Part shown: in pieces, positions 49,870-56,603 of the stretch
Position numbering within the stretch: position 1 is the stretch's first letter
Layout of the letters: the number at the start of each line of letters is the position of its first letter
Assembly: GCA_030538605.1 (NCBI GenBank)
Contig: JAUNTQ010000005.1
Span: 34,577 to 91,179 of the forward strand
DNA from: Pseudomonadota bacterium
GTDB taxonomy: Bacteria > Pseudomonadota > Gammaproteobacteria > Burkholderiales > Burkholderiaceae_C
Direction of reading: 5' to 3'
DNA length: 56,603 nt
Made by a program: the position numbers and the translations under genes
Notes under the pieces: generated by a model
The model's database searches: none
The model's input: the letters and a program-made list of their open reading frames with translations, nothing else
Told to the model about the DNA's origin: nothing

Positions 49870-50241
49870 ATGAACCTGTCGCTTTTTCTTGCCAGCCTGA
49901 GCATCGCCGCCGTCACGCCCGTGCTGGCGGTGCGTTACCTGCAACCCATCCTGCTGCGCGTGCTGCACCAGTTGTGCCCGGCCGATGGCGCGGCGGCTTT
50001 CTGGCTGCGCTGCTGCTATTTGCTGGCGCTGTGCGGCAGCCTGGTGCTGATGCTGTTGCTGGGCAACTTCGACGCGGGCCAGAGCGCGGTAGAGGTGGTG
50101 CGGCGCACGCTGCTGCTGGTGGTGGGTGGCGTGTTTTTCAGCGTCATGTTCATCTCGCGCGGGGTGTGGGCACAGGTGCGGCGCATGCAACCAGCCGCTG
50201 ACTCGACCGCGCCGCTCGTGCTTGAAGGAGAAGCACCATGA
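49870..50241 (+). CDS. Small membrane protein
   Basis: 123 residues with three likely membrane spans (LSLFLASLSIAAVTPVLAV, LLALCGSLVLMLLLGN, TLLLVVGGVFFSVMFIS). AGAGGAG lies 8 nt before the ATG. The stop overlaps the start of the next gene by 4 bases (ATGA). I do not recognise the family. Confidence 0.75.
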   Translation: MNLSLFLASLSIAAVTPVLAVRYLQPILLRVLHQLCPADGAAAFWLRCCYLLALCGSLVLMLLLGNFDAGQSAVEVVRRTLLLVVGGVFFSVMFISRGVWAQVRRMQPAADSTAPLVLEGEAP

Positions 50242-51158
50242 ACGTCCTGCTGCTCGGCACCAGCGGCTTCATCGGCCGCCACGTCGCGGCCGCGCTGGCC
50301 GCGGCGGGCCACACGGTGCGCGCGGCCAGCCGCCGCAGCCAGCCGCCCATCGACTTCGCGCGCATGGTGCAGCCGGACGACTGGCTGCCGCATCTGCAAG
50401 ACGTGGATGCCGTGGTCAACACCGTGGGCGTGCTGCGAGGCAGCCGCCGCCAGCCCATGCACGCGCTGCACACGGCGGCGCCGCGCGCGCTGTTCGACGC
50501 CTGCGCGCAGGCGGGCGTGCGGCGCGTGCTGCATGTGTCGGCGCTGGGCATCGACGGCAACCCCACGCTGTATGCGCGCAGCAAACAGGCGGCAGATGCG
50601 CACCTGCTGGCGCTCACCAGCAGCGGCGCGCTGGATGGCCTGGTGCTGCGCCCCAGCGTGGTGTTTGGCGCTGAAGGGGCCAGCAGCCGCCTGTTTCTGG
50701 CGCTGGCGCGCCTGCCCTTGCTGTTGCTGCCGCGCCCGGTGCAGCGTGCCCGCGTGCAGCCGCTGGCGGTGGGCGAGTTGGCCGAGGTGGCCGCGCGCCT
50801 GCTGCCCGATGCGCGCCGCACCGGCCTGACCGAGCTGGGCGGCCCCGAGTCGCTGACGCTGGCCGCCTTCATCGCCAGCCTGCGCCAGCAAATGGGGCAC
50901 GGCGCGGCACGCGTGCTGACGTTGCCCGATGGGCTGACACGCCTCAGCGCCCGCCTGGGCGACGCCGTGCCGGTGGCCCCCTGGTGCAGCGAAACGCTGG
51001 CCCTGCTGGCACAAGACAACGTGACCGCGGCCGGCACCCTGCGCGATCTGCTGGGGCGCGAGCCAACGCCGCCGGAATGCCTGCTGCGTGGGTGGCGATG
51101 CTCATCTGCCGTCGTTGACGTGGGTTCAAGCACCCACCCTGCAACTCGAAATCCGTAG
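50238..51158 (+). CDS. NAD(P)-binding epimerase/dehydratase-type protein
   Basis: 306 residues. The nucleotide loop LLLGTSGFIGRHVAAAL (GxxGxxG) is at the N-terminus. VDAVVNTVGVL and the YARSKQAAD motif with Tyr and Lys are the atypical-SDR active-site pattern. It is of the NDUFA9-like, quinone- or lipid-associated type. The stop codon TAG (51156-51158) falls in the first bases of the 89-bp repeat, so the repeat has fixed the end of the protein; the last 15-20 residues (VVDVGSSTHPATRNP) may not be ancestral. Confidence 0.85.
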   Translation: MNVLLLGTSGFIGRHVAAALAAAGHTVRAASRRSQPPIDFARMVQPDDWLPHLQDVDAVVNTVGVLRGSRRQPMHALHTAAPRALFDACAQAGVRRVLHVSALGIDGNPTLYARSKQAADAHLLALTSSGALDGLVLRPSVVFGAEGASSRLFLALARLPLLLLPRPVQRARVQPLAVGELAEVAARLLPDARRTGLTELGGPESLTLAAFIASLRQQMGHGAARVLTLPDGLTRLSARLGDAVPVAPWCSETLALLAQDNVTAAGTLRDLLGREPTPPECLLRGWRCSSAVVDVGSSTHPATRNP

Positions 51159-51243
51159 GGCGGAACCCCGAAGGGATTCCGCCAGCGCCGGTGTGCCATC
51201 TGGCCGCAGCGCGTCGGAATCGCTGCGCGGTTCCGACCTACAG
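51155..51243 (+). repeat. 89-bp double-hairpin repeat, right copy
   Basis: Same two hairpins and orientation as 48017-48105, with three differences. It starts inside the epimerase stop codon. The two copies bracket the five genes from the GbsR-type regulator to the epimerase. Confidence 0.85.
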
Positions 51244-51285
51244 GCCTCCAACCTACCGGCTGTTTCCCCACCCACGAACCCCACC

Positions 51286-51666
51286 ATGCAACCCGAGCGC
51301 ACCCCAACACCGCACACCACTCATCTGCGCCTGTCCCTCGTCGCCGTGTGGCTGTGGACTGCCGTGGTCAGCGTGGCCGAGCGCCACGGGCAAAGCCTGC
51401 AACTGCTGCAAGCGGGCGGCGTGGGTTCGTCCGCGCTGGCGCAAGCGATCATCTTCGCGGGCGCGGGGCTGGATGCGGTGCTGGGCATCGCCCTGTGGCG
51501 CTGGCCGCGCCGCGCGGTGCTGGCGGCAGCGGGCGCGGCGGTGGTGCTGATGACCGTCATCGCCACGCTCATGCTGCCCGCGCTGTGGCTGCACCCGCTG
51601 GGGCCACTCAGCAAAAACCTGCCCATCCTGGCCGCGCTGTGGCTGCTCTGGAAAGCCGAACGATGA
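51286..51666 (+). CDS. DoxX-like membrane protein
   Basis: 126 residues, four membrane spans. The N-terminal LRLSLVAVWLWTAVVSVAER and LLQAGGVGSSALAQAIIFAG match DoxX-like family proteins. The start lacks a clear Shine-Dalgarno sequence. The stop overlaps the next start by 4 bases (ATGA). DoxX-like proteins are often found with NAD-binding epimerases and DUF2269 proteins; an envelope redox role is likely. Confidence 0.85.
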   Translation: MQPERTPTPHTTHLRLSLVAVWLWTAVVSVAERHGQSLQLLQAGGVGSSALAQAIIFAGAGLDAVLGIALWRWPRRAVLAAAGAAVVLMTVIATLMLPALWLHPLGPLSKNLPILAALWLLWKAER

Positions 51667-52136
51667 ACACTTACCTCGTCCTCAAATGGGTCCACATCCT
51701 CAGCAGCGTGCTGATGGTGGGCACCGGCTTTGGCTCGGCCTTCTACATGTTCTTTGCCAACCGCTCAGGCAACGTGGCCGCGCAAGCCGTGGTCAGCCGC
51801 CTGGTGGTGCGCGCCGACACCTGGTTCACCACGCCCGCCGTCGTCGTGCAGCCCGTCACCGGCTTGTGGATGGCGCACCTGGCCGGTTGGCCGCTCGCCA
51901 CGCCGTGGCTGGCCACATCCATCGCGCTGTACCTGCTGGCCGGTGCCTGCTGGCTGCCGGTGGTGTGGCTGCAAGTGCGCATGGCCCGCCTGGCGGGCGC
52001 TGCCGCTGCGCAGGGCGCACGGCTGCCCGCCGAATACACCCGTTTGCAAGCGTGGTGGGAAGCGCTGGGCTACCCCGCCTTCATCGCCATGCTGGCGGTG
52101 TACTGGCTGATGGTGAGCAAGCCGGTGCTGTGGTGA
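51663..52136 (+). CDS. DUF2269-family integral membrane protein
   Basis: 157 residues, four membrane spans. MNTYLVLKWVHILSSVLMVG with the His in the first helix, and GLWMAHLAGW in the middle, are typical of DUF2269. These proteins may bind heme through such histidines; that is inference. It is the last gene of the operon, coupled to the DoxX-like gene, with a 76-bp palindrome after it. Confidence 0.88.
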   Translation: MNTYLVLKWVHILSSVLMVGTGFGSAFYMFFANRSGNVAAQAVVSRLVVRADTWFTTPAVVVQPVTGLWMAHLAGWPLATPWLATSIALYLLAGACWLPVVWLQVRMARLAGAAAAQGARLPAEYTRLQAWWEALGYPAFIAMLAVYWLMVSKPVLW

Positions 52137-52153
52137 GAATCACATAAAAAGTG

Positions 52154-52229
52154 AGCTGCTTGCGCACGTATTTAAGCATATTTAGATACATTTATATCTA
52201 ATGTTATTTAAATAAGTGCGCAAACAGCT
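52154..52229. repeat. 76-bp palindromic repeat, copy 5
   Basis: AGCTGCTTGCGCACGTATTTAA pairs with TTTAAATAAGTGCGCAAACAGCT. It is followed by CATCTTTTTAATGAGCTC and lies between the 3' ends of two convergent genes, 18 nt after the DUF2269 stop codon, so it could terminate both. Confidence 0.85.
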
Positions 52230-52246
52230 CATCTTTTTAATGAGCT

Positions 52247-53299
52247 CTAGCGCGTGAACACCACCTTCACGATGGCGTTGCGCTGGTGCAGATACATGTT
52301 GCCCGCCTCGTCCAGCGCCATCGCGTTCAGGTATTCGGCGTGGGTTACCACCGGCTCAAACGCGCTCGCGCCCGGCGCGCGGTGGTACACGCTCACCGGA
52401 TCGGCCTCGCCCGGCGCAGACAGCCCTGCCGCGTAGATGCCACCTTGTCGGTCGATCAGCGCCATGCCCGTGCCGCGCGGCAGCTCGGCCACCGGGGTGC
52501 CGGTGTCCGCGTCCACCAGCGCACTCGCCTCGCCCGTGCGCACCAGCACATGCAGCGGCTGCCCGCTCGCATCCATCACCGGCAGGCCCGCCGCGCCCAC
52601 CGCCAGCGTGCTTACCTCGGCTTGTGGCGTGATGCGGCGCAGCGCGCGCATGTCTTGCGTGTAGAAATGGCCGTGCGCATCCCGCACCAGCCCGTTGGCC
52701 AGCACAAAGCCCGCCGCCTCGCCCGCGCCATCGGTGCGGGTGTTCAGCACGCCACCGGCCCACGCGCGCATGCCCCCGCCCTCGATCTGCCACAGCCCGC
52801 TGGCATGGCCCGGCGCAGGCGTGACGATGGCGCTGAAATCAGACGGCCAGCGCGACAGCGCGTTGCCCCCATCCATCACGAACAGCCTGCCCTCGCCATC
52901 AAAAGCGATGCCCGTCGCATAGCCGAAGCCATTGGCCCGCGCCGCTGCCGCATCGTTGGGCGCGGCGCTGGCGTGCAGGCGCACCGCGCCCGACGCCGCA
53001 TCCACCGCCTGCACCCGCGCGCCGCCATCCACACACGACGGCCCCGCCAGCCACACCGCCCCGGCATGAAAGGTGATAGCCCCTTGCGCATGCACCTCAC
53101 TACATTCGCCCGCCAGCGACCCCGCCAGCAAACGCGCCGTGCCGCCTGCCACATTCGGCAGGGCTTGGGGCGCAGGCGCGGGTGACGGTGCGGGCGCGGG
53201 GGTTGCGCCGCTGTCGCCATCACCGCCGCTGCCGCCGCACGCGGCGAGACAAGCGGCCAGCAAAGCCGCGCCAAGTGTTTTCATGGGGTGTGGATGCAT
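52247..53299 (-). CDS. Lipoprotein with NHL/beta-propeller-like repeats
   Basis: 350 residues. The signal peptide ends in a lipobox (CLAAC, lipid-Cys then GGSGGDGDSG). A Pro/Ala linker is followed by short repeats of the type GIAFDGEGRLFVMDG, LVRDAHGHFYTQDMRALRRI, MALIDRQGGIYAAGL and MALDEAGNMYLHQRNAIVKV, which are NHL-like propeller blades. GGGGAG lies 9 nt before the ATG at 53299, so this start is preferred to the ATG at 53284. It could be a surface-anchored sensor or binding protein. The function is unknown. Confidence 0.8.
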   Translation of the reverse strand: MHPHPMKTLGAALLAACLAACGGSGGDGDSGATPAPAPSPAPAPQALPNVAGGTARLLAGSLAGECSEVHAQGAITFHAGAVWLAGPSCVDGGARVQAVDAASGAVRLHASAAPNDAAAARANGFGYATGIAFDGEGRLFVMDGGNALSRWPSDFSAIVTPAPGHASGLWQIEGGGMRAWAGGVLNTRTDGAGEAAGFVLANGLVRDAHGHFYTQDMRALRRITPQAEVSTLAVGAAGLPVMDASGQPLHVLVRTGEASALVDADTGTPVAELPRGTGMALIDRQGGIYAAGLSAPGEADPVSVYHRAPGASAFEPVVTHAEYLNAMALDEAGNMYLHQRNAIVKVVFTR

Positions 53300-53397
53300 G
53301 TCCGCAGTCTCCCCGTGTGGTGACACACCAGTGGCGCACGAGGACATGCTACATCCCGCAAGCCTGCGAGCCCGGGGCGTGGGTGCAAGCAGCCACC

Positions 53398-55503
53398 CTA
53401 CGAGGCTGCCTCGACCACACTGCCGCGCATTCGCCACGCATCTGCTGCGGCGGCCAGGCTGGGCACCAGCGCCAGCAGGCCCAACTGCCAGAGCAGGCCC
53501 GGTGCCACTTCCTTGCTGGGGGTCCAGGCGACCCAGGCGGCATAGGCAAAAGGCACCATCAACCACAGCCAGGCCACGAACAGCAGCAGCGCCATGCCCG
53601 AGCGGCGCTGCATCCATTGCCCAGCGCCAGGCATCAAGAGCGATGCCAGCACTTGCCGCTTGGCGCGTCGCCGTTCTTCGGGCGACAGCGCCTTCTGTGG
53701 CACGGCCACCGGCGCGGCAGGCGCACCGCCAATCAAGGCCGCCAGGCGGCGCGCCACCTGCGCGCTGCTTGCCACGCCGGCCATGAGCTTGCCGTCCGCC
53801 AGCGACAGGCTCAAAAACCCGAACCCCGGGGTCAGTCGGCCCATCCAGCGCCAATACCAGCGCGGTGCCTGCTTCAACGGCATGCACTGCGCGGCACGAA
53901 TGGCACCGCGTGGCAAGGCGGTTTGCAAGCGGGCGTCGAAGGCGTTGACGCGAAACAGCAGCACGCGCTGGTTGGTCAGCACCAGCCAGCGTGTGCCCAG
54001 CATCAGCGTCTCGCGCGGCCGCTCGCCGCGCTGCCGCAGCGGCCAGAACAAATCGGGCCGTGCCAGCATGCGCTGCGCGCGGAGATTGGCCAGCGGCTCC
54101 AGCGCCGGATCGGTCTGCACAACGTGCAGCATGTGGCGCCACGCCAGCGCCAACAGCAGCAGCACGGCGGCCATGACCAGCCGCACGAGCGTCGCATCCA
54201 GCGGCTCCTGCCCCGCCAGTTGCCCCAGGCCGCGCGACAGCACCACGCTGGCGACGATGACCAGACTCACCGGCCACGTCACCCGCAGCGCTTGCCACAG
54301 CAACTGCCCAAAAGACAGCCGTGGCACCCCGTCAATGCCCGGCTGCCAGTCGGCTTGCTTCACCAGATCGGGCGCGTGACGGGCCAGGCGAGCGCGCGCC
54401 TCCAGCCGCTGCGCCCGGATGGCGACGCCCAAACCCAACAGGAACAAACCCACCGCACCCGCCAGGCACCACTGGTAAAGGCTGCGCCAACGCAGCACCT
54501 CGGCATGGCGCTGCGACAGCTCGGTGCGCACCGTGGCATCGCCCCAGTCGGCCAGGCGCTGGCGGTCGGCGCTGTATTGCCTAAGGGCAAAGCCTTGCCC
54601 GTCGACGACGAGCAGGCGATCGCCCAGCCAGGCCAGCGCGCGCGGCACAAACACGCCCGAGCCCTCTGGCAACGGAAACGGCTGCTGCGCGCCATCGGGC
54701 CACACATCGACGACGTGCCCATGCTCCATGTCGTTGGCCAGCCGCGTCACGGTGCCCAGCGGCGCTTTGCCGTCGCGCGCCATGCCGCGCGATGCGGCGG
54801 CCAGAGCGAGAAAGCGCCCCTCTTGCTGCGGCTCGGCCAGCGCGATGCGCTGCGTTTCGGCCAAGCTCGCATCCTCCAGCCGGACCAGCGCAGGCCGATT
54901 GGTGTCGGTGCTCCACCAACCGCCGTCAGCCCACCACAGCCCGTTGGTGAAGCGGAACGTGTCGGGTGCCGAGCGCGCGAGATACCGCCCCTGGTCATCG
55001 AACAGCGCCACCGCATGTCCGCCGCCGCTGGCGATGGCCACGCGGCCATCGGGCGCAAACGCGAAGTGGATGGCAATGTCGCCATGCCGCACCAGATCGG
55101 CAGGCCATTGGGGCGTGAGCCGCTGCACCGGGCGCGCATCATCGGCACCCAGCAAATGCAATGCGGGGCTGTGGCGCGAGAACGCCGCCAGATGCCCCGC
55201 CGGATGCGGCATCAAGATGCCGACCGCACCCGGCAGACCCGCCTGCGCCCTGTCCACCACCTGCAAGCGTCGGCCCTCGGCATCAAGCCGCCAGAGCTGC
55301 TCGTCAACGGCCAGCCACACCTGGCCGCCCGGCAACACCGCCAGGCCCCACGGGCCCTGCACCAGCGTCTGGCGCTTGCCGCTCCAAAGCGCCAACCCCA
55401 CGCAGACCAGCGCCAGCAACAGCAGCGCCATCGCAAGCGCCTTGACGCGCCGCAGCGCTGGCGAGGTCACGGGTGGATGGCGGCTTGGCTTCGTGCGAAT
55501 CAT
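53398..55503 (-). CDS. Large membrane protein with NHL-like periplasmic domain
   Basis: 701 residues. One span near the N-terminus (LAMALLLLALVCVGLALW), then a propeller-like region (about 45-315) with WLAVDEQLWRLDAEGR, DGRVAIASGGGHAVALFDDQ and RLLVVDGQGFALRQYS. Membrane segments follow near 340-365, 420-440 and 455-475, then a compact domain (LGTRWLVLTNQRVLLFRV) with a PH-like look. The last 120 residues hold two spans and LMPGAGQWMQRRSGMALLLF, found in small TM2-like tails. I know no named family for the whole. It lies between polA and the lipoprotein gene; all three are on the same strand. Confidence 0.78.
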   Translation of the reverse strand: MIRTKPSRHPPVTSPALRRVKALAMALLLLALVCVGLALWSGKRQTLVQGPWGLAVLPGGQVWLAVDEQLWRLDAEGRRLQVVDRAQAGLPGAVGILMPHPAGHLAAFSRHSPALHLLGADDARPVQRLTPQWPADLVRHGDIAIHFAFAPDGRVAIASGGGHAVALFDDQGRYLARSAPDTFRFTNGLWWADGGWWSTDTNRPALVRLEDASLAETQRIALAEPQQEGRFLALAAASRGMARDGKAPLGTVTRLANDMEHGHVVDVWPDGAQQPFPLPEGSGVFVPRALAWLGDRLLVVDGQGFALRQYSADRQRLADWGDATVRTELSQRHAEVLRWRSLYQWCLAGAVGLFLLGLGVAIRAQRLEARARLARHAPDLVKQADWQPGIDGVPRLSFGQLLWQALRVTWPVSLVIVASVVLSRGLGQLAGQEPLDATLVRLVMAAVLLLLALAWRHMLHVVQTDPALEPLANLRAQRMLARPDLFWPLRQRGERPRETLMLGTRWLVLTNQRVLLFRVNAFDARLQTALPRGAIRAAQCMPLKQAPRWYWRWMGRLTPGFGFLSLSLADGKLMAGVASSAQVARRLAALIGGAPAAPVAVPQKALSPEERRRAKRQVLASLLMPGAGQWMQRRSGMALLLFVAWLWLMVPFAYAAWVAWTPSKEVAPGLLWQLGLLALVPSLAAAADAWRMRGSVVEAAS

Positions 55504-55514
55504 GATTTTTTCAT

Positions 55515-55590
55515 AGCTGCTTGCGCTTGATATGCAAAATTTTCAGATCACTTTGTTTTTGAAATCAATGAACATCAAACGCAAGCAGCT
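55515..55590. repeat. 76-bp palindromic repeat, copy 6
   Basis: AGCTGCTTGCGCTTGATATG pairs with ACATCAAACGCAAGCAGCT. The middle holds TTTTCAGATC and it is followed by TATTTTTAATC. It lies directly after the polA stop codon (minus strand) and could be the polA terminator. Confidence 0.85.
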
Positions 55591-55611
55591 TATTTTTAAT
55601 CACCAACAAAC

Positions 55612-56603
55612 TCAATGCGCCTTGTCCCAGTTCGGCCCCACGCCCACTTCGGCGAGCAGTGGCACTTTCAGCTCGGCGACATTCGCCATCAGCCTGGGCA
55701 CTTCGGTCCGCACCCAATCGACTTCGGCGTCGGGCACTTCCAGCACCAGCTCGTCGTGTACCTGCATGACCATGCGGCTTTCTCGCTTTTCTTTTTGAAG
55801 CACATCCTGCACGGCCAGCATGGCCTTCTTGATGAGGTCGGCGGCGGTGCCTTGCATGGGGGCGTTGATGGCGGCGCGCTCTGCGGCGGCGCGGCGGGGG
55901 CCGTTGGGGCTGTTGATTTCGGGCAGGATGAGGCGGCGGCCGAACACGGTTTGCACGTAGCCCTGTGCCTTGGCCTGGGCGCGGGTGTCGTCCATGTAGC
56001 GGCGCACGCCGGGGTAGCGCTCGAAGTAGCGCTCGATGTAGTTGCGCGCGGCCGTGTTGTCGATGCCCAGATTGCGCGCCAGGCCGAAGCTGCTCATGCC
56101 GTAGATGAGGCCGAAGTTGATGACTTTGGCGTAGCGGCGCTGCTCGGGCGTGACTTGCGCGACATCGACGCCGAACACTTCCGCCGCCGTGGCGCGGTGT
56201 ACGTCCAGCCCTTCGGTGAAGGCCTTGAGCAGGGCTTCGTCGCCCGAGAGGTGGGCCATGATGCGCAGCTCGATCTGGCTGTAGTCGCAACTGACGATGA
56301 CGTGCCCCGGCGGGGCGATGAAGGCTTCACGGATGCGGCGGCCTTCGGGCGTGCGGATGGGGATGTTTTGCAGGTTGGGGTCGTTGCTGGACAGGCGCCC
56401 CGTCACCGCCACGGCCTGCGCATAGTGCGTGTGCACGCGGCCCGTGCCTTCGTTGACCATCAGCGGCAGCTTGTCGGTGTAGGTGCCTTTGAGTTTGGCG
56501 AGGCTGCGGTGCTCCAGAATGCGCGCGGGCAGGGGGTAGTCTTCGGCGAGTTTTTCCAGCACTTCTTCGTCGGTGCTGGGTTTGCCGGTGGCGGTTTTCT
56601 TGA
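55612..56603 (-). CDS. polA: DNA polymerase I, C-terminal part (gene runs off the right edge)
   Basis: About 330 codons of the polymerase domain. Motif A is [19 protein letters not shown], motif [21 protein letters not shown] (with Tyr in the dNTP-selecting position) and motif [14 protein letters not shown] with the catalytic Asp. The thumb and the 5'-3' exonuclease parts lie outside the window. Replication repair and Okazaki fragment processing. The product ends GPNWDKAH, and a 76-bp palindrome follows the stop. Confidence 0.97.
   Translation of the reverse strand, partial: KKTATGKPSTDEEVLEKLAEDYPLPARILEHRSLAKLKGTYTDKLPLMVNEGTGRVHTHYAQAVAVTGRLSSNDPNLQNIPIRTPEGRRIREAFIAPPGHVIVSCDYSQIELRIMAHLSGDEALLKAFTEGLDVHRATAAEVFGVDVAQVTPEQRRYAKVINFGLIYGMSSFGLARNLGIDNTAARNYIERYFERYPGVRRYMDDTRAQAKAQGYVQTVFGRRLILPEINSPNGPRRAAAERAAINAPMQGTAADLIKKAMLAVQDVLQKEKRESRMVMQVHDELVLEVPDAEVDWVRTEVPRLMANVAELKVPLLAEVGVGPNWDKAH

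Noticed and set aside
48017-51243. Composite transposon bounded by the 89-bp repeats
   Set aside because: The repeats are too short to code for a transposase, no transposase lies inside, and no target duplication is seen; kept only as a repeat-related observation.

Overview
The window is a GC-rich chromosomal segment of a betaproteobacterium, most likely Burkholderiales/Comamonadaceae. Two things suggest this: the gene order TPR protein - lolB - ispE - tRNA-Gln - prs - rplY(ctc) - pth, and the many AT-rich intergenic palindromes with AGCTGCTTGCG arms, which I associate with that family. No rRNA, CRISPR array, prophage or complete insertion sequence was seen.

Layout. (1) 1-6255: the end of a membrane-protein gene, then a LuxR-type response regulator divergent from four exported proteins (a three-repeat protein with CxxC pairs at both ends, a small exported protein, a CsgG/HfaB-like lipoprotein and a Sel1-repeat protein). 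It resembles a curli or holdfast-type fibre-export locus. (2) 6901-21509: housekeeping genes: ettA, rhlE, mutY, a dynamin-like GTPase, mutM, then the TPR-lolB-ispE-tRNA-prs-rplY-pth block. (3) 22003-24301: a YfhL-type ferredoxin and an orphan pair of peptide-type ABC permeases. (4) 24481-47959: an expanded version of the E. coli yehI-yehL-yehM-yehP-yehQ locus (WGR/DUF4132 protein, MoxR AAA+ ATPase, DUF5682 protein, vWA protein, SWIM zinc-finger protein). (5) 48271-52136: a GbsR/MarR-type regulator with six small envelope or redox genes. (6) 52247-56603: an NHL-like lipoprotein, a large membrane protein and the 3' part of polA, all on the minus strand.

The yeh-type locus is the most interesting part. 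The core order is kept, but it carries a 780-residue 2OG-Fe(II) oxygenase, a Phd/PIN toxin-antitoxin pair, a second DUF4132 paralogue without WGR, a catabolic insert with its own regulators (PLP lyase, Lrp, TetR, AcuI-like reductase, enoyl-CoA hydratase; 39390-43801) and a DUF1778/GNAT toxin-antitoxin pair. Small repeats have also entered its genes: a 164-bp element with 19-bp perfect inverted ends inside yehM, and a palindrome-derived segment inside yehQ between its two CxCx5CxH fingers. MoxR-vWA clusters of this type have been proposed to be NTP-driven conflict (defence-like) systems. The AAA+ and vWA proteins would act as a chaperone-like motor and adaptor, with the DUF4132, DUF5682, SWIM and oxygenase proteins as sensors or effectors.

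Small repeats are dense. Six copies of an almost exactly 76-bp palindrome, each followed by a T-rich tract, lie in the gaps, with other hairpin families nested around them.
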